Of a stretch of 64,000 nt of DNA, positions 35,717 to 43,280 are shown piece after piece. Both the position numbers and the translations under genes were made by a program. The stretch is from Desulfovibrionaceae bacterium (GTDB taxonomy: Bacteria; Desulfobacterota; Desulfovibrionia; Desulfovibrionales; Desulfovibrionaceae), in assembly GCA_910575755.1 (NCBI GenBank), contig CAJTFO010000003.1, positions 248,001 through 312,000 on the forward strand, in the 5' to 3' direction. Position 1 is the first letter of the stretch; each line of letters opens with the position of its first letter. Under the pieces are notes generated by a model, which did no database searches, was not told the origin of the DNA, and saw only the letters and a program-made list of their open reading frames with translations.

Positions 35717-35943
35717 CAGCCGATGGCCCCATTGCTCAAGGCCATGATGTCGCGCACCTGGCGGCATGTTTTGAGCTCGTCAAACCTGACCTGCCGGCCC
35801 AGATTCTTGTCGAAAAACGCAATGAGCGTCATTATGCTCAATGAGTCCCATTCTTCCAGATCCGCCAGAACGGCATCTTCGCTCAGAACATCATCACACT
35901 GTAGTATGTCTTGCAGCGCAACAAGAAATTCCTCTTTATTCAT
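35716..35943 (-). CDS. Acyl carrier protein
   Basis: A 75-aa four-helix carrier. The phosphopantetheine attachment serine is S34 in EEWDSLSIM, the typical DSL motif, followed by a helix with ALIAFFDKNLG-like sequence. The start at ATG 35943 overlaps the end of the KAS III gene by 8 nt, and the stop overlaps the SDR start by 1 nt, so the three are one translational unit. It carries the acyl chain built by KAS III for transfer inside the glycan pathway rather than bulk fatty-acid synthesis. Confidence 0.85.
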   Translation of the reverse strand: MNKEEFLVALQDILQCDDVLSEDAVLADLEEWDSLSIMTLIAFFDKNLGRQVRFDELKTCRQVRDIMALSNGAIG

Positions 35944-37093
35944 GGCGGCTCTTTTCTCCTCTGAGAATTTTTTGCCAGCGCTCGATGCGCTGTTGCCGTG
36001 TGGGGCGCTCGGGGGCCGCTTCATATTCAAGGGGCGGCGCGCAATCCCATTGATTCACAGTGCAAAGACACGAACCCCACGCAAGCCCAATGCCATATCC
36101 GCACAGCAGCAAAGTGCCCGGAACGTCCTTCCCATAGGCGTCGCACAGCGCGACGGGGATGGACGCCGCGGCAAGGTTCCCGTATTTGCTGAAAGATTCC
36201 GCGGGCGTCTTCTCTACGGGAAAACCGATCTTGGCGCCGACCGTTTCCACTATCTGCCTGTTGGCCTGGTGCAGGATGAGCCGATCTATATCCGTTTGCG
36301 CAAGGCCGGCATACGCCATGGCCTCACGCACATGCTCCGGCACGACGCTCACGGTGAAGTCGAACACGGCCCCGCCATCCATATAGGTATCATTGAGCCG
36401 CCAGGGGATGCCGGCGGGATCGGGGATATCCTCCACGAGCGCCATATTTTGGGCATGGTCGCGGATAAAGGGGATCCTGGAGCCGCCAGCAGGATTTATG
36501 ATGGTTTCAAAGCCGCTGCCATCGGTGCCGAAACCGAAATGCATGGGCGCAGCGCACTCATCACGCACCAGCAGCGTGGCGCTGCCGCCATCGCCGAAAA
36601 CAGGAGCTGTGATCCGGTTGCGGACGTCCCGCCCTTCGGGATGCACGTCGCCGACGAGCACAAGAACGTGACGCGCCGCGCCGGAGGCGACAAGCGAAGC
36701 CCCGATCCAAAGTCCGTAAATATATCCGGTGCAGCCCTGGTTGACGTCAAATGCGGCGCAGGATTGCCCCAGACCAAGGCGGTGCTGCAACTCGCATGCT
36801 GTGGCCGGCTGCTGCCAGTCCGGATTCTGGGTAACAAAAATAAGGCTGTCTATGCAGTCGCGGGCGGAGGGAACGGCCCCCAGCAGAGCCTGCGCGGCAT
36901 ACGCGCAGAGGTCGGACGCAGTGACGTCCGGCGGGCAGACGCGACGACGCTCCATACCGAGACTGGCCTTGAGACGAGCCACCTTTTTGGCGCTGCCGCC
37001 ATACAATGCGACTTCATCTTCCAGACGGATTTCGCGGGCCGGAACCGTGGAGCGCAAAGCGGCAAGGCGCACATGGCGCAATGTATGGAACAT
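35936..37093 (-). CDS. 3-oxoacyl-ACP synthase III (FabH-like)
   Basis: A 385-aa condensing enzyme of the KAS III type, with the full catalytic triad: C121 in DVNQGCTGYIYGL, H275 in ILHQANRQIVE and N306 in SKYGNLAAASIP. It condenses an acyl-CoA with malonyl-ACP. It is longer than housekeeping FabH (about 320 aa), with a C-terminal Arg/Glu-rich tail. The gene overlaps the dedicated ACP and precedes a reductase. The trio could produce a short 3-hydroxyacyl group, as in flagellin glycosylation islands of Pseudomonas where a 3-hydroxybutyryl-type group decorates an amino sugar (recalled analogy). Confidence 0.85.
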   Translation of the reverse strand: MFHTLRHVRLAALRSTVPAREIRLEDEVALYGGSAKKVARLKASLGMERRRVCPPDVTASDLCAYAAQALLGAVPSARDCIDSLIFVTQNPDWQQPATACELQHRLGLGQSCAAFDVNQGCTGYIYGLWIGASLVASGAARHVLVLVGDVHPEGRDVRNRITAPVFGDGGSATLLVRDECAAPMHFGFGTDGSGFETIINPAGGSRIPFIRDHAQNMALVEDIPDPAGIPWRLNDTYMDGGAVFDFTVSVVPEHVREAMAYAGLAQTDIDRLILHQANRQIVETVGAKIGFPVEKTPAESFSKYGNLAAASIPVALCDAYGKDVPGTLLLCGYGIGLAWGSCLCTVNQWDCAPPLEYEAAPERPTRQQRIERWQKILRGEKSRHE

Positions 37094-37096
37094 GTC

Positions 37097-39127
37097 TTAC
37101 CCTTCGGCTTCCCTATCTGATGGGGCCTTGATGATTTTCAGTGATGAAAAGAAGCCGCTGGCGAATTCCGGGAAAGCCTTGCTGGCCTGATCCAGCAGGG
37201 AGCGCCCCTCTTCACCCGTCTCTAATTTAAGATAAAGGAAATTGGCGAAAATGTTGTTGGCGAGCATGGACAGACTGCGAAAATAGCGGTTGTGGAAATG
37301 CTCGTTGATTGCCCAGTAGGTTCTCAGCTCGGCCATGCCATGCGCACGGCGATGTTCCAGTGGACTGACAAACGCATCCTTGTACAGGGCGCTGCCGTGG
37401 CGGCGGTAAACGGACATGACTTCCGGCAGAAAACCAATCCTGCCCGTTTCGGCATGGAGCAGATGCCAGTACAGATCTCCCGGGCACAAATCGGCGCGGA
37501 ACCATTCCGGCATCCCTTCCTGAAAGCGCCAGCGGTACACGACGGAATTGGTCTGGATCATGTTGCCCTTGAGCAGGTCTGAAAGATAATACTCTTCGCG
37601 TATGCCGCGCGGCAGCGTCTCGTGGGAAGGAAAAACGCCGGCCTCCCGCCCGTCTGCCAGAACAAGCGCCACAGGATGGAAGCACAGCGCACAGCGGGAA
37701 TGGCTTTCCAGAAAATCTATCTGTTTTTGCAGCTTGAGCGGATCGGTAAAATAATCGTCTCCGTCGCACAGGGCGGCATATCTGGTACGGCAGCGCGAAA
37801 ACAGCCCCATGACATTCTCGGCCGGTCGGCGGCGGGACAGAAGCACCGGCTGAATGGAAGGATGTTGCGCCGCGTATGCGGCCACAATCTCCGCCGTGCC
37901 GTCAGAGGAATGATGGTCAAGCACGACATGACGCACAGGGAAGGACGTTTGCTGCGCCAGCACGCTGTCCATGCACTCGGCGATATATTTTTCATGATTG
38001 TACGTCATGGTCAGCACGGTCAGTTCCACTGGCGGGACGGGTTCGCCTATGACCATGCCGTTTTCTGATCCGTCTGCTGTGATGGAGGCCAGGGCCCGGG
38101 ATAACGCTTTCTGATCCGCGGTCAGCAGAGGGGCGTCATTGGCAAAGCGCTGGCGCAACGGTGCGCGAACTTCCGGCGGAAGCGCTACGGCAAAGCTTCG
38201 CAAGATATCGTCAGACAAAGGCGCGTCCATATCCGCTTCCGGCTGCTCGGCCAGCCAGTCCGGGCAATCCAGGGCACCGCTTTCCAGCGCAAGCATTTCC
38301 TCAAGCTCGCGCAGAGCGTCCGTTCCATTCCGGATCAGAGCATCCCTGATGTTTTTGGGGCTTACAGGCGCTGTAGCCCACTGGCGGTCGAGAGCGAGCA
38401 GGCTCTCCATAAAGAGCCCTTCATCCACATCCGGCCAGGCGTTCTCCCGCACTTCCAGGGTCCAGCTCAGACGGCGCGCGGCGTTGGAAGCCAGGCACAA
38501 AGGATGACGGGGCGCATGCCGCAGGGGAAGCGGCTCGGGGCAGTTCAAAAAGTCAAACAGACTCCGCGCCACATTTGCCTGCGGCAGGCTTACAGGGCTG
38601 GCGCTCGTATTGGCCAGCAGGCTCACATTCTCTTTGCCCCACTTTTGCTGGGCGTCCCTGATCAGAATCGGCAGCGAACCATAGCGCCTGACATGGGCGA
38701 GACCGTTTTTTTCCGGCAACAGTGACCGCGCTTCCCTGTAACCTTGCTCCAGCATGCAGGCGGGTCGCCCCAAAACAAAAAAAATCTGGACATCATGTTG
38801 CGCCAAGGCGGCATGTCGCCGCCACAGACGCTCAAATGACTGATGCGACAGGATATCAGGCGTCCTGGACAACAGGAGCACATTGCGCCCTGATGCCAGC
38901 CGGCCAGCCAGTTCATCCAGCATATTGGCGAAATAGGCGGGAATAGCGTCATTCTCAGGTATCACGCGCCAGAACGACAGATGCGATGGCACCAGTTCAC
39001 ACGACCAGGGATGGAGCGGCCCCAGATCAATGCCGTGAGCTTCCAGCAGTGCGCGGTTGGCGTGTACAGTCGCAAAAAGCCACGGACGCGAAGGGCTCAA
39101 ATCATAGAGGACATAGAGACGGCTCAT
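37097..39127 (-). CDS. Two-domain protein: sulfotransferase-like N terminus plus family 2 glycosyltransferase
   Basis: A 676-aa protein. The C-terminal part (about 360-600) is a GT2 domain: VELTVLTMTYNHEKYIAECM, HVVLDHHSSDGT and AALCDGDDYFTDPLK (DxD). The N-terminal part (1-330) has ANRALLEAHGIDLGP, a block NVLLLSRTPDILS and VQIFFVLGRPACMLEQGY, which recall bacterial sulfotransferase-like domains, but no P-loop KTGTT is visible, so it is probably not an active sulfotransferase. I start at ATG 39127, which overlaps the aminotransferase stop (ATGA) and has GGAG upstream. It adds a sugar in the cluster's glycan. Confidence 0.75.
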   Translation of the reverse strand: MSRLYVLYDLSPSRPWLFATVHANRALLEAHGIDLGPLHPWSCELVPSHLSFWRVIPENDAIPAYFANMLDELAGRLASGRNVLLLSRTPDILSHQSFERLWRRHAALAQHDVQIFFVLGRPACMLEQGYREARSLLPEKNGLAHVRRYGSLPILIRDAQQKWGKENVSLLANTSASPVSLPQANVARSLFDFLNCPEPLPLRHAPRHPLCLASNAARRLSWTLEVRENAWPDVDEGLFMESLLALDRQWATAPVSPKNIRDALIRNGTDALRELEEMLALESGALDCPDWLAEQPEADMDAPLSDDILRSFAVALPPEVRAPLRQRFANDAPLLTADQKALSRALASITADGSENGMVIGEPVPPVELTVLTMTYNHEKYIAECMDSVLAQQTSFPVRHVVLDHHSSDGTAEIVAAYAAQHPSIQPVLLSRRRPAENVMGLFSRCRTRYAALCDGDDYFTDPLKLQKQIDFLESHSRCALCFHPVALVLADGREAGVFPSHETLPRGIREEYYLSDLLKGNMIQTNSVVYRWRFQEGMPEWFRADLCPGDLYWHLLHAETGRIGFLPEVMSVYRRHGSALYKDAFVSPLEHRRAHGMAELRTYWAINEHFHNRYFRSLSMLANNIFANFLYLKLETGEEGRSLLDQASKAFPEFASGFFSSLKIIKAPSDREAEG

Positions 39128-40260
39128 CCCGCTTCTCCTCTTGCCTTTTGCCGCGTGTGGCAAGCCGCATGGAGGGCTTGCGCCGCGCGCTTTATCGCAG
39201 TAGCGCCCAGCTCTCCGTACATGGGCAAACACAAAACCCGCCGGGCGGCATCTTCGGCGACCGGGCATGAGGCTCGCCATTCTTCTTGCAAGTATGGCAG
39301 GGTATTGAGCGCGGGGTAAAAATAGCGGCGGGGATGAATGCCGTGGTCTTTTAGCGTCTGTTCAGCACGGGCACGACACTCTTCATCCGGCAGGAGGACG
39401 GGATAATAGGCGCTGTTCCAGTCCAGCCCTTCGCGCAGGGTCGGACGCTGTAACGCCAGCCCCTCCAGAGCCGCGTCATACATGGCGCGCGCTTCCCTGC
39501 GCCGCGCCAGTTCCGCATCCGTGCCCGGCAGCAGGGACAGGCCCAGGGCGGCGTGCAGTTCGCTCATCTTGCCGTTGACGCCCAGGCTGTAATGCGTGTC
39601 ATGGATGTGGCCGAACGCCCGCGCGAGCGACAGGGCTTTATGGGCCTCGGCGCTGTGGGAAACAACGCAGCCGCCTTCCGCCGTATGAAAAATCTTGGTG
39701 GCGTGGAAGCTGCACATGCTGTAGTCGCCATACTCCAGCAGGCTTTTGCCGTGATAGCGGGAGCCAAAAGCCTGCGCCGCATCATAGATGAGAACCGCTC
39801 CATATTCCCGGCAAACGGCGCCCAGGCCTTCCACATCGCAGGCCAGACCGTAAATGTGTACGGGCAACACCCCGGCGATGTCCGGTTCTTCCTGAAAGCG
39901 CCTGCGCAGCAGTTCAGGCGAAAGACAGAGCGTATCAGGTTCAATATCCACAAAAACGGGGATGCAGTGCAGCCAGAGCAGGGCGGAAAGCGTTGCCACA
40001 TAGGTATAGGGTGTGACCGCCACTTTTTTCCCGTCCAGCCCGGAGCACTGAATGGCCAGCATGAGAGCCGTCGTGCCGTTATTGCACGCCAGCACATGCG
40101 GCACGCCGAGGTATGCCTCCAGCGCGCGTTCCAGCTCCTGTACGCACTGGCCGTTATTGGTGATCCAGGCGCGTTGAAAAATCTCCCCGCAGAGCCGCGA
40201 AAAAGTTTCCGGCTCCGGCAGGCGTGTTTTTGTGACGTATACGGGATGTTGCATTGTCAT
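39124..40260 (-). CDS. DegT/DnrJ/EryC1/StrS-family sugar aminotransferase
   Basis: A 378-aa PLP enzyme. The PLP lysine is K189 in SFHATKIFHTAEGG; D160 in LIYDAAQAFG contacts the pyridine ring, and NNGTTAL near residue 60 binds phosphate. Such enzymes aminate 3- or 4-keto nucleotide sugars, for example VioA or WecE making dTDP-4-amino-4,6-dideoxyhexose. It is the first gene of the minus-strand glycan cluster. The start at ATG 40260 (or 40254) has only a weak ribosome site. Upstream lies a 690-nt region with two matching palindromes. Confidence 0.88.
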   Translation of the reverse strand: MTMQHPVYVTKTRLPEPETFSRLCGEIFQRAWITNNGQCVQELERALEAYLGVPHVLACNNGTTALMLAIQCSGLDGKKVAVTPYTYVATLSALLWLHCIPVFVDIEPDTLCLSPELLRRRFQEEPDIAGVLPVHIYGLACDVEGLGAVCREYGAVLIYDAAQAFGSRYHGKSLLEYGDYSMCSFHATKIFHTAEGGCVVSHSAEAHKALSLARAFGHIHDTHYSLGVNGKMSELHAALGLSLLPGTDAELARRREARAMYDAALEGLALQRPTLREGLDWNSAYYPVLLPDEECRARAEQTLKDHGIHPRRYFYPALNTLPYLQEEWRASCPVAEDAARRVLCLPMYGELGATAIKRAAQALHAACHTRQKARGEAG

Positions 40261-40500
40261 GTCAGGTGCGTCGCGTACAGTATGAACACGAAATCCAGCG
40301 CAGACGGGGCGCCGCCTGGCGTCTGCCTGCAAAAACGGATACAGAAAACCCGTAAGGATCTTGCGGCGGCTCAGCCGGGTTTATTCGCGACAGACAACGC
40401 TTTTTCGCGAACAATTCTGTAAGGATCCTGCGCAGGCGCATACAAAGAATTTTTGCAATCAGGCACAAGATGGATTCCGGACAGCTTTCCCCGATATTTC

Positions 40501-40521
40501 ACCGACAGTCGCACTGTCGGT
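40501..40521. promoter_or_regulatory. Palindrome 1, candidate operator
   Basis: Perfect 9-bp arms ACCGACAGT and ACTGTCGGT with a CGC centre, about 240 nt upstream of the aminotransferase start. It shares the core CGACAGT-N3-ACTGTCG with palindrome 2. It looks like a dimeric regulator site; the protein is unknown. Confidence 0.45.
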
Positions 40522-40664
40522 CAAGCCTTTAGTTTCCTACACTTAAGAACAGTTTTTGGCAAGGATTGCCGCTGGAATCAAAATTTCCGCCTCCCATTTC
40601 TACAAAATAATCATCTTATTTCGCATTATTACGACAAGTTTGAAAGTTTTGGACAGCCCAAAAA

Positions 40665-40685
40665 ATCGACAGTGCGACTGTCGAT
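40665..40685. promoter_or_regulatory. Palindrome 2, candidate operator
   Basis: Perfect 9-bp arms ATCGACAGT and ACTGTCGAT with a GCG centre. The core matches palindrome 1, centre to centre 164 nt away, in the same intergenic region. Two copies could allow looping or bound the ends of a small inserted element. Confidence 0.45.
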
Positions 40686-40950
40686 GAGCAGTCGAGGTGT
40701 GGACAGAGAAAGCCAATGGGGGCCAGAGAAGGACAGAAGCTCGTTCCCCACTTTTCACTGTTCGTTCACGGCGGTCAGTTCCAACCGACGCACCGGCAAA
40801 GGGGCTTGCCCCTGTTGACGCGGCTTCTTGTGAGATGCGGCATTGGAGGCTGATGCAATTCTCTGAACGCCAGCGAGAACAGCGGCATTGCAACTGGCGG
40901 AAATATTTTTTATCTATTTACTATAGGATAGATAGCAGACGACTGATGCT

Positions 40951-41766
40951 CTAAAACGGCAGATGGAAGGGCTGCCGCGCCTGGAACACCACGCTACGGG
41001 CATAGCCGAAAGAGCGGGCGTAGGCGGCCAGATGGTCGAAGGCAAAGGCCACATCCGCCGTGCTGTGGGCGTCTGAGCCGAAGCTGATGTTCACCCCTTC
41101 TTCGGCGGCCAGACGCATGATGGCCGGGGCGGGATAGGGTTCGGCAAACTCCTTGCGCAGACCCGCCGAGGATACTTCCAGAGCAACGCCGCCTTCGCGC
41201 ATGGCGCACAGTGTTTCGCGGATCAGCTCCAGGCTGCCGGGCCTGTCCAGCCAGGCATGGAAACTTTCCGGGCAACGCACCTTGATGAAGTCCGGGTGGG
41301 CCACGATATTCATCAGGCCGCTGCGCGCCATGGCCTTCATTTCCCGGTAATAGGCCGCAAAACGCGCGTGGCGCTCTTCCTCGCTTTCGCCCTGGTTCCA
41401 GTTTCCGGGAGAGCCCACAGCCAGCGAACCCAAAAAATGCAGACCGCCGATCACATAATCAAAGGGCCAGCGCGCGGCCAGCTCCCGCATGTACGGCATG
41501 TGCGAGGGAATCCAGTCCAGTTCCATGCCCAGCAGCACGCGAGGGGAGCCGGCGGACTTCAACCGCAGCGCCTCTTCGACGTAGCGCGGAAAATCCCCGG
41601 CCAGATCGCCGTGGTACAGGGGGCAGGCATAGCCGGGCGGCAGGGGGGAATGCTCGGAGAAGCCGTACCAGCGCAGTCCGCGCGCTTGCGCGGCCTCGTA
41701 CATCTGCGCCGCCGTGGCTTCACCGTGGGAAATGATGGTGTGATTGTGCACGTCCGCGAGAATCAT
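40951..41766 (-). CDS. PHP-domain phosphoesterase, histidinol-phosphatase (HisK)-like
   Basis: A 271-aa metal-dependent phosphoesterase with the PHP signature: DVHNHT at the N terminus, GFSEHSP, LGMELDW, GGLHFLG, IVAHPDFIK and SFGSDAHS near the C terminus. This set of His/Asp/Glu ligands holds a trinuclear metal site. Length and motif order match class III histidinol-phosphate phosphatases, but no other his gene is nearby, so the substrate is open. It ends 16 nt from ribF's stop side and runs on the same strand. Confidence 0.8.
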   Translation of the reverse strand: MILADVHNHTIISHGEATAAQMYEAAQARGLRWYGFSEHSPLPPGYACPLYHGDLAGDFPRYVEEALRLKSAGSPRVLLGMELDWIPSHMPYMRELAARWPFDYVIGGLHFLGSLAVGSPGNWNQGESEEERHARFAAYYREMKAMARSGLMNIVAHPDFIKVRCPESFHAWLDRPGSLELIRETLCAMREGGVALEVSSAGLRKEFAEPYPAPAIMRLAAEEGVNISFGSDAHSTADVAFAFDHLAAYARSFGYARSVVFQARQPFHLPF

Positions 41767-41781
41767 GCGCTCTTCTCTGTG

Positions 41782-42708
41782 TCAGGTATCGGTTCGGGAC
41801 AGAATGTTGCGCGCCGCGGCCACATCCTCGCTTATCTGGCGCGTAAGCTCCTCCACCGAGGCAAAACGGCGTTCGCCGCGCAGCCGGAGCACAAATTCCA
41901 GACGCACGCGCCGTCCGTAGAGATTGGCTGACGTATCCAGCAGAAAGCTTTCCACAGTCACGTCCCGACCGCCGAAAGTGGGCTTGCGCCCGACATTGGT
42001 CACGGCCTGATGCCAGGTTTCGTCCAGGCGCACGCGGGCCGCGTAAACGCCTTCGGCGGGCAGCAGGGTTTCCGGCGGCAGCAGATTGGCCGTGGGAAAG
42101 CCCAGCCCGCCGCCGCGGCCCTCGCCATGCACCACCTCGCCGGAAAAGCCGTAACAGCGCCCCAGCAGGCGGGCGGCCCGCCACACGTCGCCCCGGCTGA
42201 TCAGGTCGCGCAGGCGGGTGGAACTGACCACCGCGTCATCCACAATGACCGGCGGCAACTGCTCCACTTCAAAGCCCCATGCCGCGCCCAGGTTCCGCAG
42301 CACGTCGGCATGACCGCTGCGCCCCCGGCCCAGGGAAAAATCATAGCCCACCACCAGCTGGCGCAGATGCAGGGGCAACAGGCAGCGGCGCACGAATTCT
42401 TCGGGCGTCAGGGCGGCCAGTTCCGCGGTGAAGGGCAGCTCCAGCACATGCTCCACGCCCAGCCCGGCCAGCAGTTCCAGCCGTCGTTCGCGGCTGGTCA
42501 GCGGGGCATGCGCCTTGTGCGGACTTACGACCAGGCGCGGATGTGGCCAGAAGGTCACCAGCACACAGGCCAGATCCCGTTGGCGGCAGACATCCAGAGT
42601 GCGGCGGATCAAGGCCTGATGGCCTTTATGCACGCCGTCGAAGTTGCCGATGGTGACGCCCGCGCCCGTCAGAGCGCCCAAGCCGTCCGCGGAATGTACA
42701 ATTTGCAT
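41782..42708 (-). CDS. ribF: Bifunctional riboflavin kinase / FAD synthetase
   Basis: A 308-aa enzyme making FMN and FAD from riboflavin and ATP. The N-terminal nucleotidyltransferase domain has VTIGNFDGVHKGHQAL (GxFDGxHxGH) and later STRLRDLISRGDV. The C-terminal kinase domain has GFPTANLLPPE and VTNVGRKPTFGG with VESFLLD. I start at ATG 42708; a longer frame begins inside the dispersed repeat and its first 25 residues are repeat-derived. Confidence 0.92.
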   Translation of the reverse strand: MQIVHSADGLGALTGAGVTIGNFDGVHKGHQALIRRTLDVCRQRDLACVLVTFWPHPRLVVSPHKAHAPLTSRERRLELLAGLGVEHVLELPFTAELAALTPEEFVRRCLLPLHLRQLVVGYDFSLGRGRSGHADVLRNLGAAWGFEVEQLPPVIVDDAVVSSTRLRDLISRGDVWRAARLLGRCYGFSGEVVHGEGRGGGLGFPTANLLPPETLLPAEGVYAARVRLDETWHQAVTNVGRKPTFGGRDVTVESFLLDTSANLYGRRVRLEFVLRLRGERRFASVEELTRQISEDVAAARNILSRTDT

Positions 42709-42740
42709 AGATCGCGTCAGTTCCGAGCGTTGGAGGAGCG

Positions 42741-42797
42741 GTTGTCCGCTTGCGCGGCCAACAGGGCATTTACCTGATTTCATCAGATAAATGCTCT
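42741..42797. repeat. Dispersed palindromic repeat, partial copy B
   Basis: This carries the last third of the repeat also seen at 18241-18385 and 47635-47778, including the hairpin AGGGCATTTA (from 42763) to TAAATGCTCT (to 42797). It fills the gap between ribF and the upstream hypothetical gene. Its outer edge supplies the stop codon of that gene (TAG of TAGAGC on the minus strand). Confidence 0.7.
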
Positions 42798-43269
42798 AAA
42801 TCAGTCTGTCGAAAATAATCCTGTAGATCTTGCGGATATGCAGCACCAGCCTGAGGGTCAGGTTGCGGGCCTGCTTTTCATCCTGCACGGAAAAGGAACA
42901 CAGGTGCCGGGCCACATCGCTGAAATCAGTGTCGCCCTTGGGCTGGAGCATGCCCCAGTACTGCCGGGCGCGCTCCATGATCCTGCCGCTGAGCTTGTCC
43001 GGATGCGCGGCGTCGTACGAGCGCAGGAAGGCGGCGAACATGCGTTCCGCGTCCTGCGGAAAAGAACTGGCCAGGGCCAGCCGCCAGAGAGCCATGTACA
43101 GGCCGCGCCACTCCACGAGCATCTGACGGCGGCGCATGAACTGCATGCGACCGATGCCCATCAGCTCCAGCTCGGCGGTGAAGTCCGCGCCGTCCAGCAG
43201 GGCCGCAAAATTCTCCAGGGCCTCCCGGGCGACACTTTCATCGTCAAAAACTTCCGCAAGATTCTGCAT
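42796..43269 (-). CDS. Conserved-looking hypothetical protein
   Basis: A 157-aa largely helical protein with many Arg and Leu residues and no signal peptide or membrane helix (MQNLAEVFDDESVAREAL, MGIGRMQFMRRRQMLVEWRG). I recognise no domain. It lies between the DEAD-box helicase gene (11-nt gap) and ribF, and is probably cotranscribed with the helicase. The stop codon is formed by the edge of a dispersed repeat, so the original C terminus may have been slightly different. Confidence 0.65.
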   Translation of the reverse strand: MQNLAEVFDDESVAREALENFAALLDGADFTAELELMGIGRMQFMRRRQMLVEWRGLYMALWRLALASSFPQDAERMFAAFLRSYDAAHPDKLSGRIMERARQYWGMLQPKGDTDFSDVARHLCSFSVQDEKQARNLTLRLVLHIRKIYRIIFDRLI

Positions 43270-43280
43270 AGGTGATCCGT

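Larger units (their letters stand above)
40261..40950. other. Non-coding region upstream of the glycan cluster
   Basis: No convincing gene is visible in these 690 nt. The region is less GC-rich than its neighbours around 40535-40670. It holds two matching 21-bp palindromes (entered separately) and a short AT hairpin, TATCTAT (40911-40917) with ATAGATA (40928-40934), just 3' of the PHP gene and without a T run in that gene's direction. The promoter of the glycan cluster must lie here. Confidence 0.5.

Noticed and set aside
35102..37120. Plus-strand open frame opposite SDR, ACP and KAS III genes
   Set aside because: It crosses three coupled genes with intact catalytic motifs on the other strand and shows no domain of its own.
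40911..40934. AT hairpin as terminator of the PHP phosphatase gene
   Set aside because: On the gene's strand the hairpin is followed by A residues, not a T run.
42709..42783. Upstream extension of ribF to 42783
   Set aside because: The extra 25 residues come from the dispersed repeat, and the RibF family N terminus begins at 42708.
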